Part shown: positions 9,272 to 18,371 of the stretch, one piece after another
Layout of the letters: every line of letters begins with the position of its first letter
Numbering within the stretch: position 1 is the stretch's first letter
DNA from: Acidobacteriota bacterium
GTDB taxonomy: Bacteria; Acidobacteriota; Blastocatellia; Pyrinomonadales; Pyrinomonadaceae
Assembly: GCA_003223025.1 (NCBI GenBank)
Contig: QHXR01000001.1
Coordinates: 508,248-572,247, forward strand
Reading direction: 5' to 3'
DNA: 64,000 bases
Position numbers and translations under genes: made by a program
The notes under the pieces: generated by a model
The model's database searches: none
What the model was told of the DNA's origin: nothing
The model's input: only the letters and a program-made list of their open reading frames with translations

Positions 9272-10768
9272 ATGAAACAGGATAGACGCGAATTTTTGAT
9301 CAAAACCGGATGCACTTTAGGCATGACGGCGCTCGCGACGCAGATGCGCCACTTCGGCCTGATGAGCGCACTCGCGCAGAAGGTGAGCGACGATAAGGAG
9401 AGCGCAGTTCCGAACGATTATCGCGCACTGGTCTGCATCTTCATGTCCGGTGGGAACGACGGAAACAATACCGTCATTCCAAATCACAATGATGGGAATA
9501 TAAGCAACTACACTGCGTACTCGAACGCCAGATTGGCGTCAGGGCTCGCCATCGATCAGGCGGCGCTACTTTCGATTCCGGTTCCCCGAATGAGTAATTT
9601 GAACTACGGATTGCATCCGGGACTGGGGCCGCAGCCGGCCGGAGCGAACATCGTCAACAACGGTGTCCACGAGCTCTGGTCACAAGGAAAGTTGGCCGCC
9701 GTGACTAACGTCGGCACGCTCGTGGCTCCGATGACGCGGACCCAATATCAGCAAAACACGGTGCAGAAGCCATTCCAGTTGTTCTCGCACTCGGACCAGG
9801 TTTCGCAATACCAGGGCGGACGAAGCGATATCGAAACTTACACGGGCTGGGGAGGGCGAATGTCGGATCTGCGAACATCGCCGGACAATCCGAGCGGACT
9901 GATCCCGATGATCACATCGATCTCCGGTGCGCAACTTTTTACCGCGGGACAAACTACGCTGCCACTCGCGATCGCCGCGGCGCCGACGGGTCTTAACCAA
10001 GTGCTGAATCCAGCCGGTTACAACGGCAACGCAGCATCCAACGCAAGACTGCTGGCGTTCAATCAACTTCGATCCCAGGATCTGAATTCACAGATCGTCG
10101 CAGCCGCGAGCCATGTGACAGATCAGGCGATCGCAGCGAATACAGTGTTCGCGACATTTCAGGACGTGACCGTGCCGTTTCCAAATACCAGTCTCGGAAA
10201 CCAGTTGAAGCAGGTCGCGCGCGTTATCAAAAAGCGCACCGATCTCACCGTAAATCGTCAGGTGTTTTTTGTGCAGCTCGGAGGTTTCGATACGCACAAC
10301 GGTCAGGTCAACGGCCAGAGCGGCTTGCTGATTCAACTGAGCCAGGCGATGCGGGCGTTTTATGAAGAGATGGTCGTACAAAACCTGGCGGACAAAGTCA
10401 CGCAGTTTACGATGGCCGATTTCTCGAGAACGTTCAGCCCGGCCGGAGTCGGTGCCGGAGTTGTCGGTACCGATCATGCCTGGGCGAATCACCATTTCGT
10501 CGTCGGCGGTGGACTGACGGCTGCGGATTTCTACGGCGTCAACACGACGAACGGAACTCCGTTCCCGACGCTGACGATGAACGGCCCGGATGACGCCGAC
10601 AGCGGAACAGGAGCACGCGGACGTTGGATCCCGACGACATCGGTTGAGCAGTACGCGGCGACGCTCGCTCGCTGGTACGGTTTGCCGGATGCGAATCTTG
10701 CGACCGTATTTCCGAAGATCGGGAATTTCACGAACACAAATCTCGGATTCATGCAGCCGCCTGCGTGA
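9272..10768 (+). CDS. DUF1501-family protein with Tat signal
   Basis: 498 aa. A twin-arginine leader (DRREFLIKTG) is followed by a hydrophobic stretch, so export of a folded, possibly metal-bound protein by the Tat route is expected. The body carries typical DUF1501 segments: an early CIFMSGGNDGNNT, a central QLGGFDTHN and a late GTDHAWANHHFVVGG. These Asp/His clusters recall sulfatase/alkaline-phosphatase-fold metal sites. It is the second gene of the DUF1800 operon, 5 bp downstream. The biochemical role is unknown. Confidence 0.87.
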   Translation: MKQDRREFLIKTGCTLGMTALATQMRHFGLMSALAQKVSDDKESAVPNDYRALVCIFMSGGNDGNNTVIPNHNDGNISNYTAYSNARLASGLAIDQAALLSIPVPRMSNLNYGLHPGLGPQPAGANIVNNGVHELWSQGKLAAVTNVGTLVAPMTRTQYQQNTVQKPFQLFSHSDQVSQYQGGRSDIETYTGWGGRMSDLRTSPDNPSGLIPMITSISGAQLFTAGQTTLPLAIAAAPTGLNQVLNPAGYNGNAASNARLLAFNQLRSQDLNSQIVAAASHVTDQAIAANTVFATFQDVTVPFPNTSLGNQLKQVARVIKKRTDLTVNRQVFFVQLGGFDTHNGQVNGQSGLLIQLSQAMRAFYEEMVVQNLADKVTQFTMADFSRTFSPAGVGAGVVGTDHAWANHHFVVGGGLTAADFYGVNTTNGTPFPTLTMNGPDDADSGTGARGRWIPTTSVEQYAATLARWYGLPDANLATVFPKIGNFTNTNLGFMQPPA

Positions 10769-10793
10769 CCGTGGATGAAATGCGAAAATGGAA

Positions 10794-10826
10794 AGGCAGA
10801 ATGCATTCAAGCGTTCTGCCTTTTTT
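10794..10826 (+). terminator. Intrinsic terminator after DUF1501 gene
   Basis: Stem aggcagaa/ttctgcct with a 12-nt loop and a run of T residues, 25 bp after the stop codon. Confidence 0.8.
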
Positions 10827-10857
10827 AATGATGATTGTCGCTTTGGAATTCCCTGAA

Positions 10858-11025
10858 GATTGCCCGCGAAATACGCGAAAGGACGCGAAAAAAAAGATAA
10901 AACGTTTTGCCCGCGAATAGCGCGAATATGCGTCAGTGGAAATCAATTCATTAGCGCTATTCGCGTTATTAGCGGGCAACATCGTTTTCTTTTTTCGCGT
11001 CCTTTCGCGTATTTCGCGGGCAATC
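10858..11025. repeat. Palindromic intergenic element
   Basis: 36-bp inverted arms at 10858-10893 and 10990-11025 (gattgcccgcgaaatacgcg inward) enclose a second, imperfect inverted pair built on gcccgcgaatagcgcgaat. It lies in the 347-bp gap between DUF1501 and pgsA; apart from the terminator the gap holds nothing else. Confidence 0.7.
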
Positions 11026-11115
11026 TCGTTTCGAGTTTCTTGGCTTCGAGATCTGGGGCTACTTTTCATCCTTCTTGAACTTTGATTCCCGCGACTCTAG
11101 AATTCAAATGAAGTT

Positions 11116-11799
11116 GTGAATCTGCCAACCTACTTAACTTTCGCCCGTATCGTCATCGTGCCCTTGCTCGTGGTCGTTCTCCTGACGCCGGTCGCGGAGC
11201 GATGGTTTGGCGTGAGCGGATACGCGTTGGCGATCGTCGTCTTTCTCATCGCATCATTCACCGACATTCTTGATGGACATCTTGCACGCAAACGAAATCA
11301 AGTTTCGACGTTAGGGAAGTTTCTAGATCCGATCGCCGACAAACTTCTCGTGTCGGCGGTGCTCATTGTTCTCGTCGAGAAGCATCTCGCACCGTCATGG
11401 GCTGTCGTGATAATTGTGGGACGTGAGTTTATTGTCACCGGACTTCGTTCGGTGGCCGCCGCGGAAGGCATCGTCATCCAGGCACAAAGTATCGGCAAAG
11501 TAAAAATGTGGGCGCAATGCGTCGCGATCGTCGCTCTGCTCGTAGCGGCGGCGAACGGCAATCCGCCTGTTTCAAATTTCGGACTCGATTATCCTTCGTT
11601 CCGTTTTTGGGAAGTGGCCGAAGTGCGGACTGCGTTTTCGGATCTAATGACGCTTTCTATCACGGCGAATGACTGGAAGGTATTTGGATATCTGGTCGGA
11701 CGTGGAGCGTTGTGGATCTCGGTGATAACAGCGTTCTGGTCGATGTACGATTACTTCATGCTTTTCTATCGAGAGAGGCGGAAAGTACCGACTCCCTAG
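11116..11799 (+). CDS. pgsA: CDP-diacylglycerol-glycerol-3-phosphate 3-phosphatidyltransferase
   Basis: 227 aa inner-membrane enzyme making phosphatidylglycerophosphate. The full CDP-alcohol phosphotransferase signature DG-x2-AR-x8-G-x3-D-x3-D is present (from DGHLARKR to DPIADK), with several hydrophobic helices around it. The start is a GTG (MNLPTYLTFARI), since the upstream ATG at 11108 runs into a stop. A central insertion around residues 148-185 (NPPVSNFGLDYPSF onward) is somewhat longer than in E. coli PgsA. Confidence 0.9.
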   Translation: MNLPTYLTFARIVIVPLLVVVLLTPVAERWFGVSGYALAIVVFLIASFTDILDGHLARKRNQVSTLGKFLDPIADKLLVSAVLIVLVEKHLAPSWAVVIIVGREFIVTGLRSVAAAEGIVIQAQSIGKVKMWAQCVAIVALLVAAANGNPPVSNFGLDYPSFRFWEVAEVRTAFSDLMTLSITANDWKVFGYLVGRGALWISVITAFWSMYDYFMLFYRERRKVPTP

Positions 11800-11815
11800 T
11801 CAGTCGCCAGGCATG

Positions 11816-11930
11816 TGTATAAATTAACCGCGGATGACGCAGATGACGCGGATCAAAACGGATCTGAAAAAGATTTATTCAGATCTTTCTTGATCCGCGT
11901 CATCCGCGTCATCCGCGGTTAATTTATACA
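11816..11930. repeat. Palindromic intergenic element between convergent genes
   Basis: 41-bp inverted arms at 11816-11856 and 11890-11930 with one mismatch (tgtataaattaaccgcgg at the ends). The arms contain short internal gatgacgc repeats. The element sits exactly between the convergent pgsA and decaheme genes, where it could also act as a bidirectional terminator. Confidence 0.7.
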
Positions 11931-11950
11931 AGGCTATCGAACCATCCCGC

Positions 11951-14900
11951 TCATTTGGTAGGTTTATCCGAAACACCGAAGAAGTCTCCCGTCCCGTCGT
12001 ATGTTCGCAGCATTCGCATAACTTCGTCGAAGCGGAACGGCCGCGCGCCGCGGCGTCCGAATACCGCGATCTGGTTTCCACTTTCATCCACCGCACGATC
12101 CCGATCAAGTCCCTTCGAAATTGCGAGAGCTTTTCCTTTTGTCTTGACGGATGCGATCACGACCGGATTGGGCCGCGGACTAAAGCCGGCGTATTCCGGC
12201 ATCGTTTCCGGATCGGTCAACTGCAATATCTTTAATCCATTTTCGCCGTCGGCGACGTACGCATAGAGACTCGCGTTCGTCATCGCGACTTTGACCGAAT
12301 GTGCGTCGTTCAAATTTCCGCTGTCGTTGAACATCTGATCGAGCTTCGGAGATTCGGGCCGTTCGATGTCGATGATCGCTATTCCATCTTCTCCATCCGC
12401 GATATAAGCATATGTTCGGGCGAGATAGACGTCGCGTGCGTGTCGTAACGGAACATCCGCGGATTCGACACGCCGCACTTCGCCTTTCGATTGCAGTTCC
12501 TTGATATCGACGACGTGCATTCCGTCCGCATCGGCGACGAATGCGTAAAGGAATTGAACTGCAACTGCTGTCGGATGATTAAACTCGATTCGCGATACGA
12601 TCTTTGCCTGTAGCGGCGTCGAGAGATCGACGATCACCAACTCGCGCTCGGTTGTGACGTAGGCAAATTCTCCGGCGATCGTTAAGTTCGTCGCGCCGGT
12701 CAGTGCTCCGTCGGGATTAAACGTGAGCGTGCGTTTCAGAAAATTATTTCGCGGATCGCCATCGAGAAGCGTCGCCGCATTCACGAGTATCAAACCCTCG
12801 TACTTGTCCGCGATAAATATGTAAGCGTACAGCGGATGGATCGGTTGCTCCTCGTTTATGACCGGACTCGGTTTTCCGGCTCGCACGGCTTCATCGTGCA
12901 TCTTCACCGCTTCGTCGGGCGGAACCTGCGTCAGAGTTCCATCATCGTTTCGAACCGTTCGCCACCGTGCCGGATCGACTGCCAGCGTCGACGGAGCGGC
13001 GACCGCCGTCGCGTACTTTGTTCCGACATAAAATCTCTGGCCAAGCGGCGACACCGGCGCCGTTGTAATGCGTTCGGAGAAACCTTTGTGATCGATCTGC
13101 GCGACGTCATACACGCGCAGTCCACCTTTGCCCGCGGCGACGTACGCGTACTCGCCCCGCACTTGCACCTGAAGAGCCTCAGGTTTTCCTTTGTTCTCGT
13201 AAACCTCGTTCAACTTTCGTCCGTCGGCGACGAACTTCTCAAAGTTTTCTTTGTAAGCGAGGCGGTGCAGATTGCTGCCATAGACCGCCTGCGGTTCGGT
13301 GTGTTCGGTGACCGCGACCGCTTCAAGGGCGTCGGTCGCCGCGATGAAAACATACCGGCCCATGAAATTTACAAAGTTAGTTCCCTGGAGCATGACCTGA
13401 GCGAGCCATGCGTTGTTGTCCTTGTCTTTCGAGACGTGACAATCGGAGCAGCTCTGCGTCTCGCGACCGCGAACCGTGTGCGGGACGTGAGTGTTGAAGG
13501 TCTGACCTGAGAACCCTTCGGCAGAAATTGTCTGCTGCTGACTGTAGATCCATTCGCGATTCTGATTCCGCGAGCTGACCAGAATTGCCGAGCTCGAACG
13601 CACGGGCGCGACTTTGTGCCCCGTCACCGTTCCATCTTTCCCGAGCATGAAAATGTCGTCGCGTACGACCTGATAATTGTACGATGTGAAATTGCGCGAA
13701 TCGCCGCCCTCGTTATGACGCATCGGCGTCTTCCGATTCGCCTCCATGCTCAGATGACATCCGAAGCAGCTCGTCACCCACGATGTGTGACATGCGTAGC
13801 ACGTCATCGAGTTTTCCTGATGCGCGAGTTTGTTATCGGCGACACTCGCCTCGCCCCACGTCGCGTTGTCCTTCTGCATCGTCTTCGCGTACGCGCTCTT
13901 TTCGTTGTAATCGGGATTGCCCGGCGTGATCGTGTCGGCGGTCTGTTTGATCCGCCACCAACGGCCCGGTTCGACGATCGAGTTCTGCACAACGTCGCCC
14001 TTCTTCAGTTGGATCTCATTTCCGCTCGCGTCCTTACGTTTCGTATCGCGGGCGATGATCTCGAGGATCGGCAAGCGCTTTCCATCGGGCGAGCGAAATC
14101 TGAGCCGAGTCAGATCGCGTCCGATCAACGGCTTGTTCGCCTTCTCACGCTGCGTGATCTCACTTTTAGTTTCGGGCGCGAGAGCAGCTTCTCCGCTCGT
14201 GATACCGCTCGCATGAGATCGCATCGAGCCATGGCAATCGACGCAGCCGATCTCCACCGCGGCACGCGGTTCGTTGTATAGAATTCCTGTTCCGTGCGCG
14301 TCCTGCCGGAAGTGACAGTCTGCACAGTGCATTCCTTTTTCGAGATGGATGTCCTGAAGATGAACCGCCTTCTGAAACTTGTCGGGATCGGTTGGAGAAA
14401 CGATCTTGTCTTCGGCGTCGAGCAGATTTCCTTTCCGATCTTTCTTGTAAACGTTCTTGAACATCCAGCCGTGGCCGTGCGTGTCCGCGAACTGGACTCG
14501 TTGCAGTTGTTTGTTGAAAAGGTCCGTGCCCGTCGTCTGTAAGAATAAGGAGTCCGACCACAGCCCGCGCAGTGACGACCCTTCGGGATTTATGTTGAGC
14601 TTGCGGACTTCGTCAGCCTGGATCGGTTCGATCTGATGATCCGCCGGATACATGAATTTTCCATCCGACTCGTTATCCCACCATGTCTGCCCGAGATATG
14701 TCGCCACCATGTTCGTGCCCGGATGCATGTGACATGTCATGCATTGTGTCGTCGGGATCTGCGATGTGAACTGATGTTTGATCGGATGACCCGATTGATT
14801 CTTCGGAATACTCGTGTCAGCCGATTTCGACATTCCCTGATTTCCCGCCATCGCAAACGGACCGGCCGCTGCGACACTCGTGTCGTTTGCATAGATCACG

Positions 14901-15910
14901 TGACAAGAGGTGCACCCGGCGGAGCGATAATCGCCGGCGTGATCGTTGGTGCCGAGGTAGTTCAGCGTCGGATCCATCAGACGCGTTTTTTGAATTCCGA
15001 GGAAGACCGGATCCGTTCGATTATTTGTCCCGAGTCCGCGCGGGCTCAGTCCTTTGTCGGGCTTACCGCCCTCTTCTTCTTTATCGGGAAGACCCACTTC
15101 GAGACGACGTTTCCCGCCGCGTTCAAAAACGCGCAGAGTGTTTCCGGGTTGCGAAACTTCCCATCGCATTAACGGATTCAAAAACGGTAAGTAACCTTTG
15201 AACGCCTGTTGCTCTCGCGTCGGTTCGGGAACTTGGATCAACGCTTGCGGATTTCCGTCTTCGTTGTAGCTCTCGCCGAATCGCGCATCCTTGATCGGAA
15301 ATGAACCGTTGTTGTAGAGCGCGGCTCCCCACAGCATCCCGCCGTGAGCCATCATGCTGCGCGAAACTTTTTGAGCCTGGTCGGAATGACATTCGCCGCA
15401 CGATTGCGCGACGACGCGAAAATCTCCCGGGTTAATGAAGCGTACAAACGAAGCGCTTTCCTTCGTTAGCAGAGTGTTTGTGCGTTCCGGATTTCGGCTC
15501 GAACATTTTCCATCCTTGCAATCCCATTCCTTTGGAAAGCGCGGTTGAACGTGCGCCGCTTCCTGCGTCGCCGCCGCAGGGTTTCCGCCGTGACAAGAAG
15601 TGCACGAAAGTCCCTGCGCATCTTTCCCGCCATCAAGCGTATCGAACACATCGCCGCGAGCGTTGTAACGATGCATCGGTTCGATGTTGTTGTGACATTT
15701 GAGACACCCTTCCATCGGTGGCTCCGCGGCGGTTGGTGAGGCAGCGGCAGTTGGTTCTGGAGTTGGCGTCGGTATCGCGGCGACGTCGCGCTTCTCGGCA
15801 GACGTCTCGCGTTTCCAGAAAGCCGTCGCGATCATGCATACAAATAGAAGAACGACGAAGATCTTGATACGCGATTTAGTTTTACGATTCGAAATCATCT
15901 GACCCCGCAT
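11951..15910 (-). CDS. Decaheme c-type cytochrome with LVIVD-type beta-propeller
   Basis: 1319 aa. An N-terminal hydrophobic segment (FVVLLFVCMIATAF) serves as signal peptide or anchor. Ten CxxCH heme sites lie in the first two-thirds: CLKCH, CTSCH, CGECH, CTSCH, CMTCH, CADCH, CVDCH, CYACH, CFGCH, CSDCH. The last third has about six repeats of the type AYVADG..GL.V.D (for example LYAFVADADGMHVVDI), as in LVIVD-repeat propellers. Such a protein should act outside the cytoplasm, as an electron carrier or surface reductase. It is transcribed toward pgsA; the barrel gene lies upstream on the same strand and probably forms a unit with it. Start MRGQM is chosen; an ATG four codons later is equally possible. 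Confidence 0.88.
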   Translation of the reverse strand: MRGQMISNRKTKSRIKIFVVLLFVCMIATAFWKRETSAEKRDVAAIPTPTPEPTAAASPTAAEPPMEGCLKCHNNIEPMHRYNARGDVFDTLDGGKDAQGLSCTSCHGGNPAAATQEAAHVQPRFPKEWDCKDGKCSSRNPERTNTLLTKESASFVRFINPGDFRVVAQSCGECHSDQAQKVSRSMMAHGGMLWGAALYNNGSFPIKDARFGESYNEDGNPQALIQVPEPTREQQAFKGYLPFLNPLMRWEVSQPGNTLRVFERGGKRRLEVGLPDKEEEGGKPDKGLSPRGLGTNNRTDPVFLGIQKTRLMDPTLNYLGTNDHAGDYRSAGCTSCHVIYANDTSVAAAGPFAMAGNQGMSKSADTSIPKNQSGHPIKHQFTSQIPTTQCMTCHMHPGTNMVATYLGQTWWDNESDGKFMYPADHQIEPIQADEVRKLNINPEGSSLRGLWSDSLFLQTTGTDLFNKQLQRVQFADTHGHGWMFKNVYKKDRKGNLLDAEDKIVSPTDPDKFQKAVHLQDIHLEKGMHCADCHFRQDAHGTGILYNEPRAAVEIGCVDCHGSMRSHASGITSGEAALAPETKSEITQREKANKPLIGRDLTRLRFRSPDGKRLPILEIIARDTKRKDASGNEIQLKKGDVVQNSIVEPGRWWRIKQTADTITPGNPDYNEKSAYAKTMQKDNATWGEASVADNKLAHQENSMTCYACHTSWVTSCFGCHLSMEANRKTPMRHNEGGDSRNFTSYNYQVVRDDIFMLGKDGTVTGHKVAPVRSSSAILVSSRNQNREWIYSQQQTISAEGFSGQTFNTHVPHTVRGRETQSCSDCHVSKDKDNNAWLAQVMLQGTNFVNFMGRYVFIAATDALEAVAVTEHTEPQAVYGSNLHRLAYKENFEKFVADGRKLNEVYENKGKPEALQVQVRGEYAYVAAGKGGLRVYDVAQIDHKGFSERITTAPVSPLGQRFYVGTKYATAVAAPSTLAVDPARWRTVRNDDGTLTQVPPDEAVKMHDEAVRAGKPSPVINEEQPIHPLYAYIFIADKYEGLILVNAATLLDGDPRNNFLKRTLTFNPDGALTGATNLTIAGEFAYVTTERELVIVDLSTPLQAKIVSRIEFNHPTAVAVQFLYAFVADADGMHVVDIKELQSKGEVRRVESADVPLRHARDVYLARTYAYIADGEDGIAIIDIERPESPKLDQMFNDSGNLNDAHSVKVAMTNASLYAYVADGENGLKILQLTDPETMPEYAGFSPRPNPVVIASVKTKGKALAISKGLDRDRAVDESGNQIAVFGRRGARPFRFDEVMRMLRTYDGTGDFFGVSDKPTK

Positions 15911-15977
15911 TGAGAATAACCTGCTCCGGTTTTGGGTTCTTGTTTCGTGGTTTCGAGGTTTGTCGCAAACGGCGAAT

Positions 15978-16109
15978 GCGACTGGAACGCGGGCGTCCCC
16001 GCCTGCAACGCTGTGGCTTCCGCGGCGTCAAACCTCTCGATCCTCAGGCCGCTACGCGCTTTTTCGTGCTTCGCACTCATGCAGGCGGGGACGCCTGCGT
16101 TCCAGTCGC
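15978..16109. repeat. Palindromic intergenic element
   Basis: 29-bp inverted arms at 15978-16006 and 16081-16109 with one mismatch (gcaggcggggacgcc core). Similarity extends imperfectly outward to about 15940 and 16137. It lies between the barrel and decaheme genes, both on the minus strand. Confidence 0.65.
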
Positions 16110-16144
16110 ATCCGCCACGAACCGCGAATCAAGAAACAAAAATT

Positions 16145-18250
16145 TCAAAAAACCAACTTCATCTGACTGAACAGCGTGTACTGCGGCTTCGTCGGATTCG
16201 GTACCGTATCGCCACAGAAACTGGGGATCGGACAATTTAAACTCCGATCCGTATACACATCTCTAAATCCGCGGCCCGGCATGAATAGATTTCCGCCGAA
16301 CGTGAACGTCACATTATTTATAAGCAGCGGCCGATAGACGACGCCGACACTCAGGTCCGTTCCGATCTCGTGACGCACTCCAGGTTGAAACAAAACGTAC
16401 TCAAGCGGTTCGGTTCGCGAAAACCGGAGATAGTTCGCATTCCCGATAATCTTGAAAAGTTGCGTCACCTCAGCGTCGACTCCGGCGTTGAAGATCATGA
16501 TCCCCGGATTCACAAAATTCGCCTGGCCCTCGATCTTGCTCGAACGCAAAGTCGGAAGCAGGCTATTCGGCTGCACTGTTCCGATCTCCGTCGAGACGAG
16601 TCGAATTCCGTTTCGATTCCAATACGAAAATTGTCCGCCGGCAAAATTCGGGTCGTCGAAGATCGCATCGAATCCCGTCGCTTTATCGTCAGTCGGATCC
16701 TTGTCTCCCGACGAATAGAAAACCGAAGCCCGATAGCGAAGCCAATCGCGATCGACCGACGCCTCGGCCGCAGCCATGTGAGCACGGATGTCCGTTCGAT
16801 GCCCGGCGATCGGGTTCAGATCGTCTTCACCGAACGCAAAGTAGTACGAGTGCGTCAGGTTCAGCCAGCCGATGTGCCCGTCTCCGTTCACCCCGACATA
16901 GCCGGCCTTGATCGAATGCGGTCGGGCTGAGCCGACGAGGGCCGGACGGACGAGAAATCCGTTGCTGTCGTAATGAATGCTCGCTCGATCGTCGTTGTAA
17001 GCACCGACGGCCTCGATCGTGTAACCCTTGAATAGAAAATCCTGCCGAAAGAAATTCGCGATGTAAACGTTCTGGTTTCGTAGTTTGTCGAGCGAGTTCA
17101 ACCCGCTGTTCGTGTCTTTTTCGAGCTGCCGAAAATACGCGACGTTGAATTGATACTTATTGTTCGCAAAAGATCCGAATACGCGGGCTCCGAGATTGTT
17201 ATCCGAATATAAAAATCCGCGGAAGTCGGCGCTGAACGGCTGGATCCCGACCCGAGTCGAAACCGCATCGTAATTGTCGCTGACGTCGAACAACTTCACC
17301 TCGGCGAACGCTTCTTCGAGCGAGGCATGGAGATCGGTGCGATTCGTTCCGTGACGCACGTCGACGTTTACGATTCCGTTCTCACGTGCGTTCAGATAGT
17401 TCGGCACGCTGAACGTCGGCGAGATCTTGAATGCCCATTGACGAGGTTGAAAGACCGTCTGCCCCTTAAAGAATTCGAACGATACCTGGAGCGTTTGATT
17501 GAACGACAAACTTTCCGGCCTGCCGAAAAAATTATTGCTGTCGGGTTCGTTAGAGCTGACGTTGTTGCCTGATGGCGTACGACGGATCTCGATCTGGCTC
17601 GTGCTGACGCCCGACAGGATAATGAAATAATCGTCACCAAAGATCGGACGGTCGCCCTTCAGGACGTTTTGATCGTACGGGTTGTACCACTTGCCGCGGC
17701 GAAACGGAACATCGCGTCCGCGTGCGCCCCTGTCGCCATAGCGATCGTATTCGGGAAATTCGATCCGCCATCGATCACGCACCTCACGACGATCCGGCGA
17801 TGCCGCCGCAGTCGGAGTCGTCGCATCCGCAGTTTCTTTTGCCGGCTCGACGACAACAAAGTCGATCTTCCGCTCGCCGTCGATGATCACGTTCTCGAGC
17901 GTTGCGCAGCGCTTCTTCGTCTCGTCGCAGATCACACTTGCGAACACGCCGTAGTCGGTCAACTTTCCGCGATCGAATCGCGCTTCGTAGGGAAGTTGGA
18001 CGCGGACACGATATGCTCCGGCTCGAAGCCGAGACGAGAAAGTTCCGTCACTGCTTGTGCGTTTTGTAATTTCGTCGGAGGTTGTCTGGTTCGTGATGAC
18101 GACGATGACACCGGCCGCGGGTTTGCCATCGGTGAAAGACAACCTGCCTTGCAGAACTCCGGACGAAGATTGTGCGATTATTGCGAACGGGCAACCGGCG
18201 ATGATCGACGCGGCGAACCAAAGGGCCAGTTTCGTAAAACTCGACGACAT
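16145..18250 (-). CDS. Predicted outer-membrane beta-barrel with N-terminal regulatory-like domain
   Basis: 701 aa. The signal peptide (LALWFAASIIAGCPFAIIAQ) is followed by a carboxypeptidase-regulatory-like Ig fold (about 30-110: GRLSFTDGKPAAGVIVVIT...DGTF). From about residue 210 to the end alternate polar/aromatic strands typical of a large barrel, closing with FSQMKLVF, a C-terminal aromatic as recognised by the BAM machinery. No TonB box or plug was recognised. It lies upstream of, and on the same strand as, the decaheme gene. A role as the porin of a porin-cytochrome complex is inference from context; it is not recognisably MtrB/PioB by eye. Confidence 0.68.
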   Translation of the reverse strand: MSSSFTKLALWFAASIIAGCPFAIIAQSSSGVLQGRLSFTDGKPAAGVIVVITNQTTSDEITKRTSSDGTFSSRLRAGAYRVRVQLPYEARFDRGKLTDYGVFASVICDETKKRCATLENVIIDGERKIDFVVVEPAKETADATTPTAAASPDRREVRDRWRIEFPEYDRYGDRGARGRDVPFRRGKWYNPYDQNVLKGDRPIFGDDYFIILSGVSTSQIEIRRTPSGNNVSSNEPDSNNFFGRPESLSFNQTLQVSFEFFKGQTVFQPRQWAFKISPTFSVPNYLNARENGIVNVDVRHGTNRTDLHASLEEAFAEVKLFDVSDNYDAVSTRVGIQPFSADFRGFLYSDNNLGARVFGSFANNKYQFNVAYFRQLEKDTNSGLNSLDKLRNQNVYIANFFRQDFLFKGYTIEAVGAYNDDRASIHYDSNGFLVRPALVGSARPHSIKAGYVGVNGDGHIGWLNLTHSYYFAFGEDDLNPIAGHRTDIRAHMAAAEASVDRDWLRYRASVFYSSGDKDPTDDKATGFDAIFDDPNFAGGQFSYWNRNGIRLVSTEIGTVQPNSLLPTLRSSKIEGQANFVNPGIMIFNAGVDAEVTQLFKIIGNANYLRFSRTEPLEYVLFQPGVRHEIGTDLSVGVVYRPLLINNVTFTFGGNLFMPGRGFRDVYTDRSLNCPIPSFCGDTVPNPTKPQYTLFSQMKLVF

Positions 18251-18371
18251 AAGGTTGAACCGATTGCGAACGAAAGGGCAGGACTTGCTGCCTGCGATTC
18301 TGGCACAAAATCAGTGTTCGAAGCAACTTAACCTTGACTCTCGAACCGGATTAGTTGATATTCGTTTCGTC

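Noticed and set aside
18057-18371. Upstream extension of the GlcG-like gene
   Set aside because: Antisense to the barrel gene's signal region; the ATG at 18372 gives a proper signal peptide.
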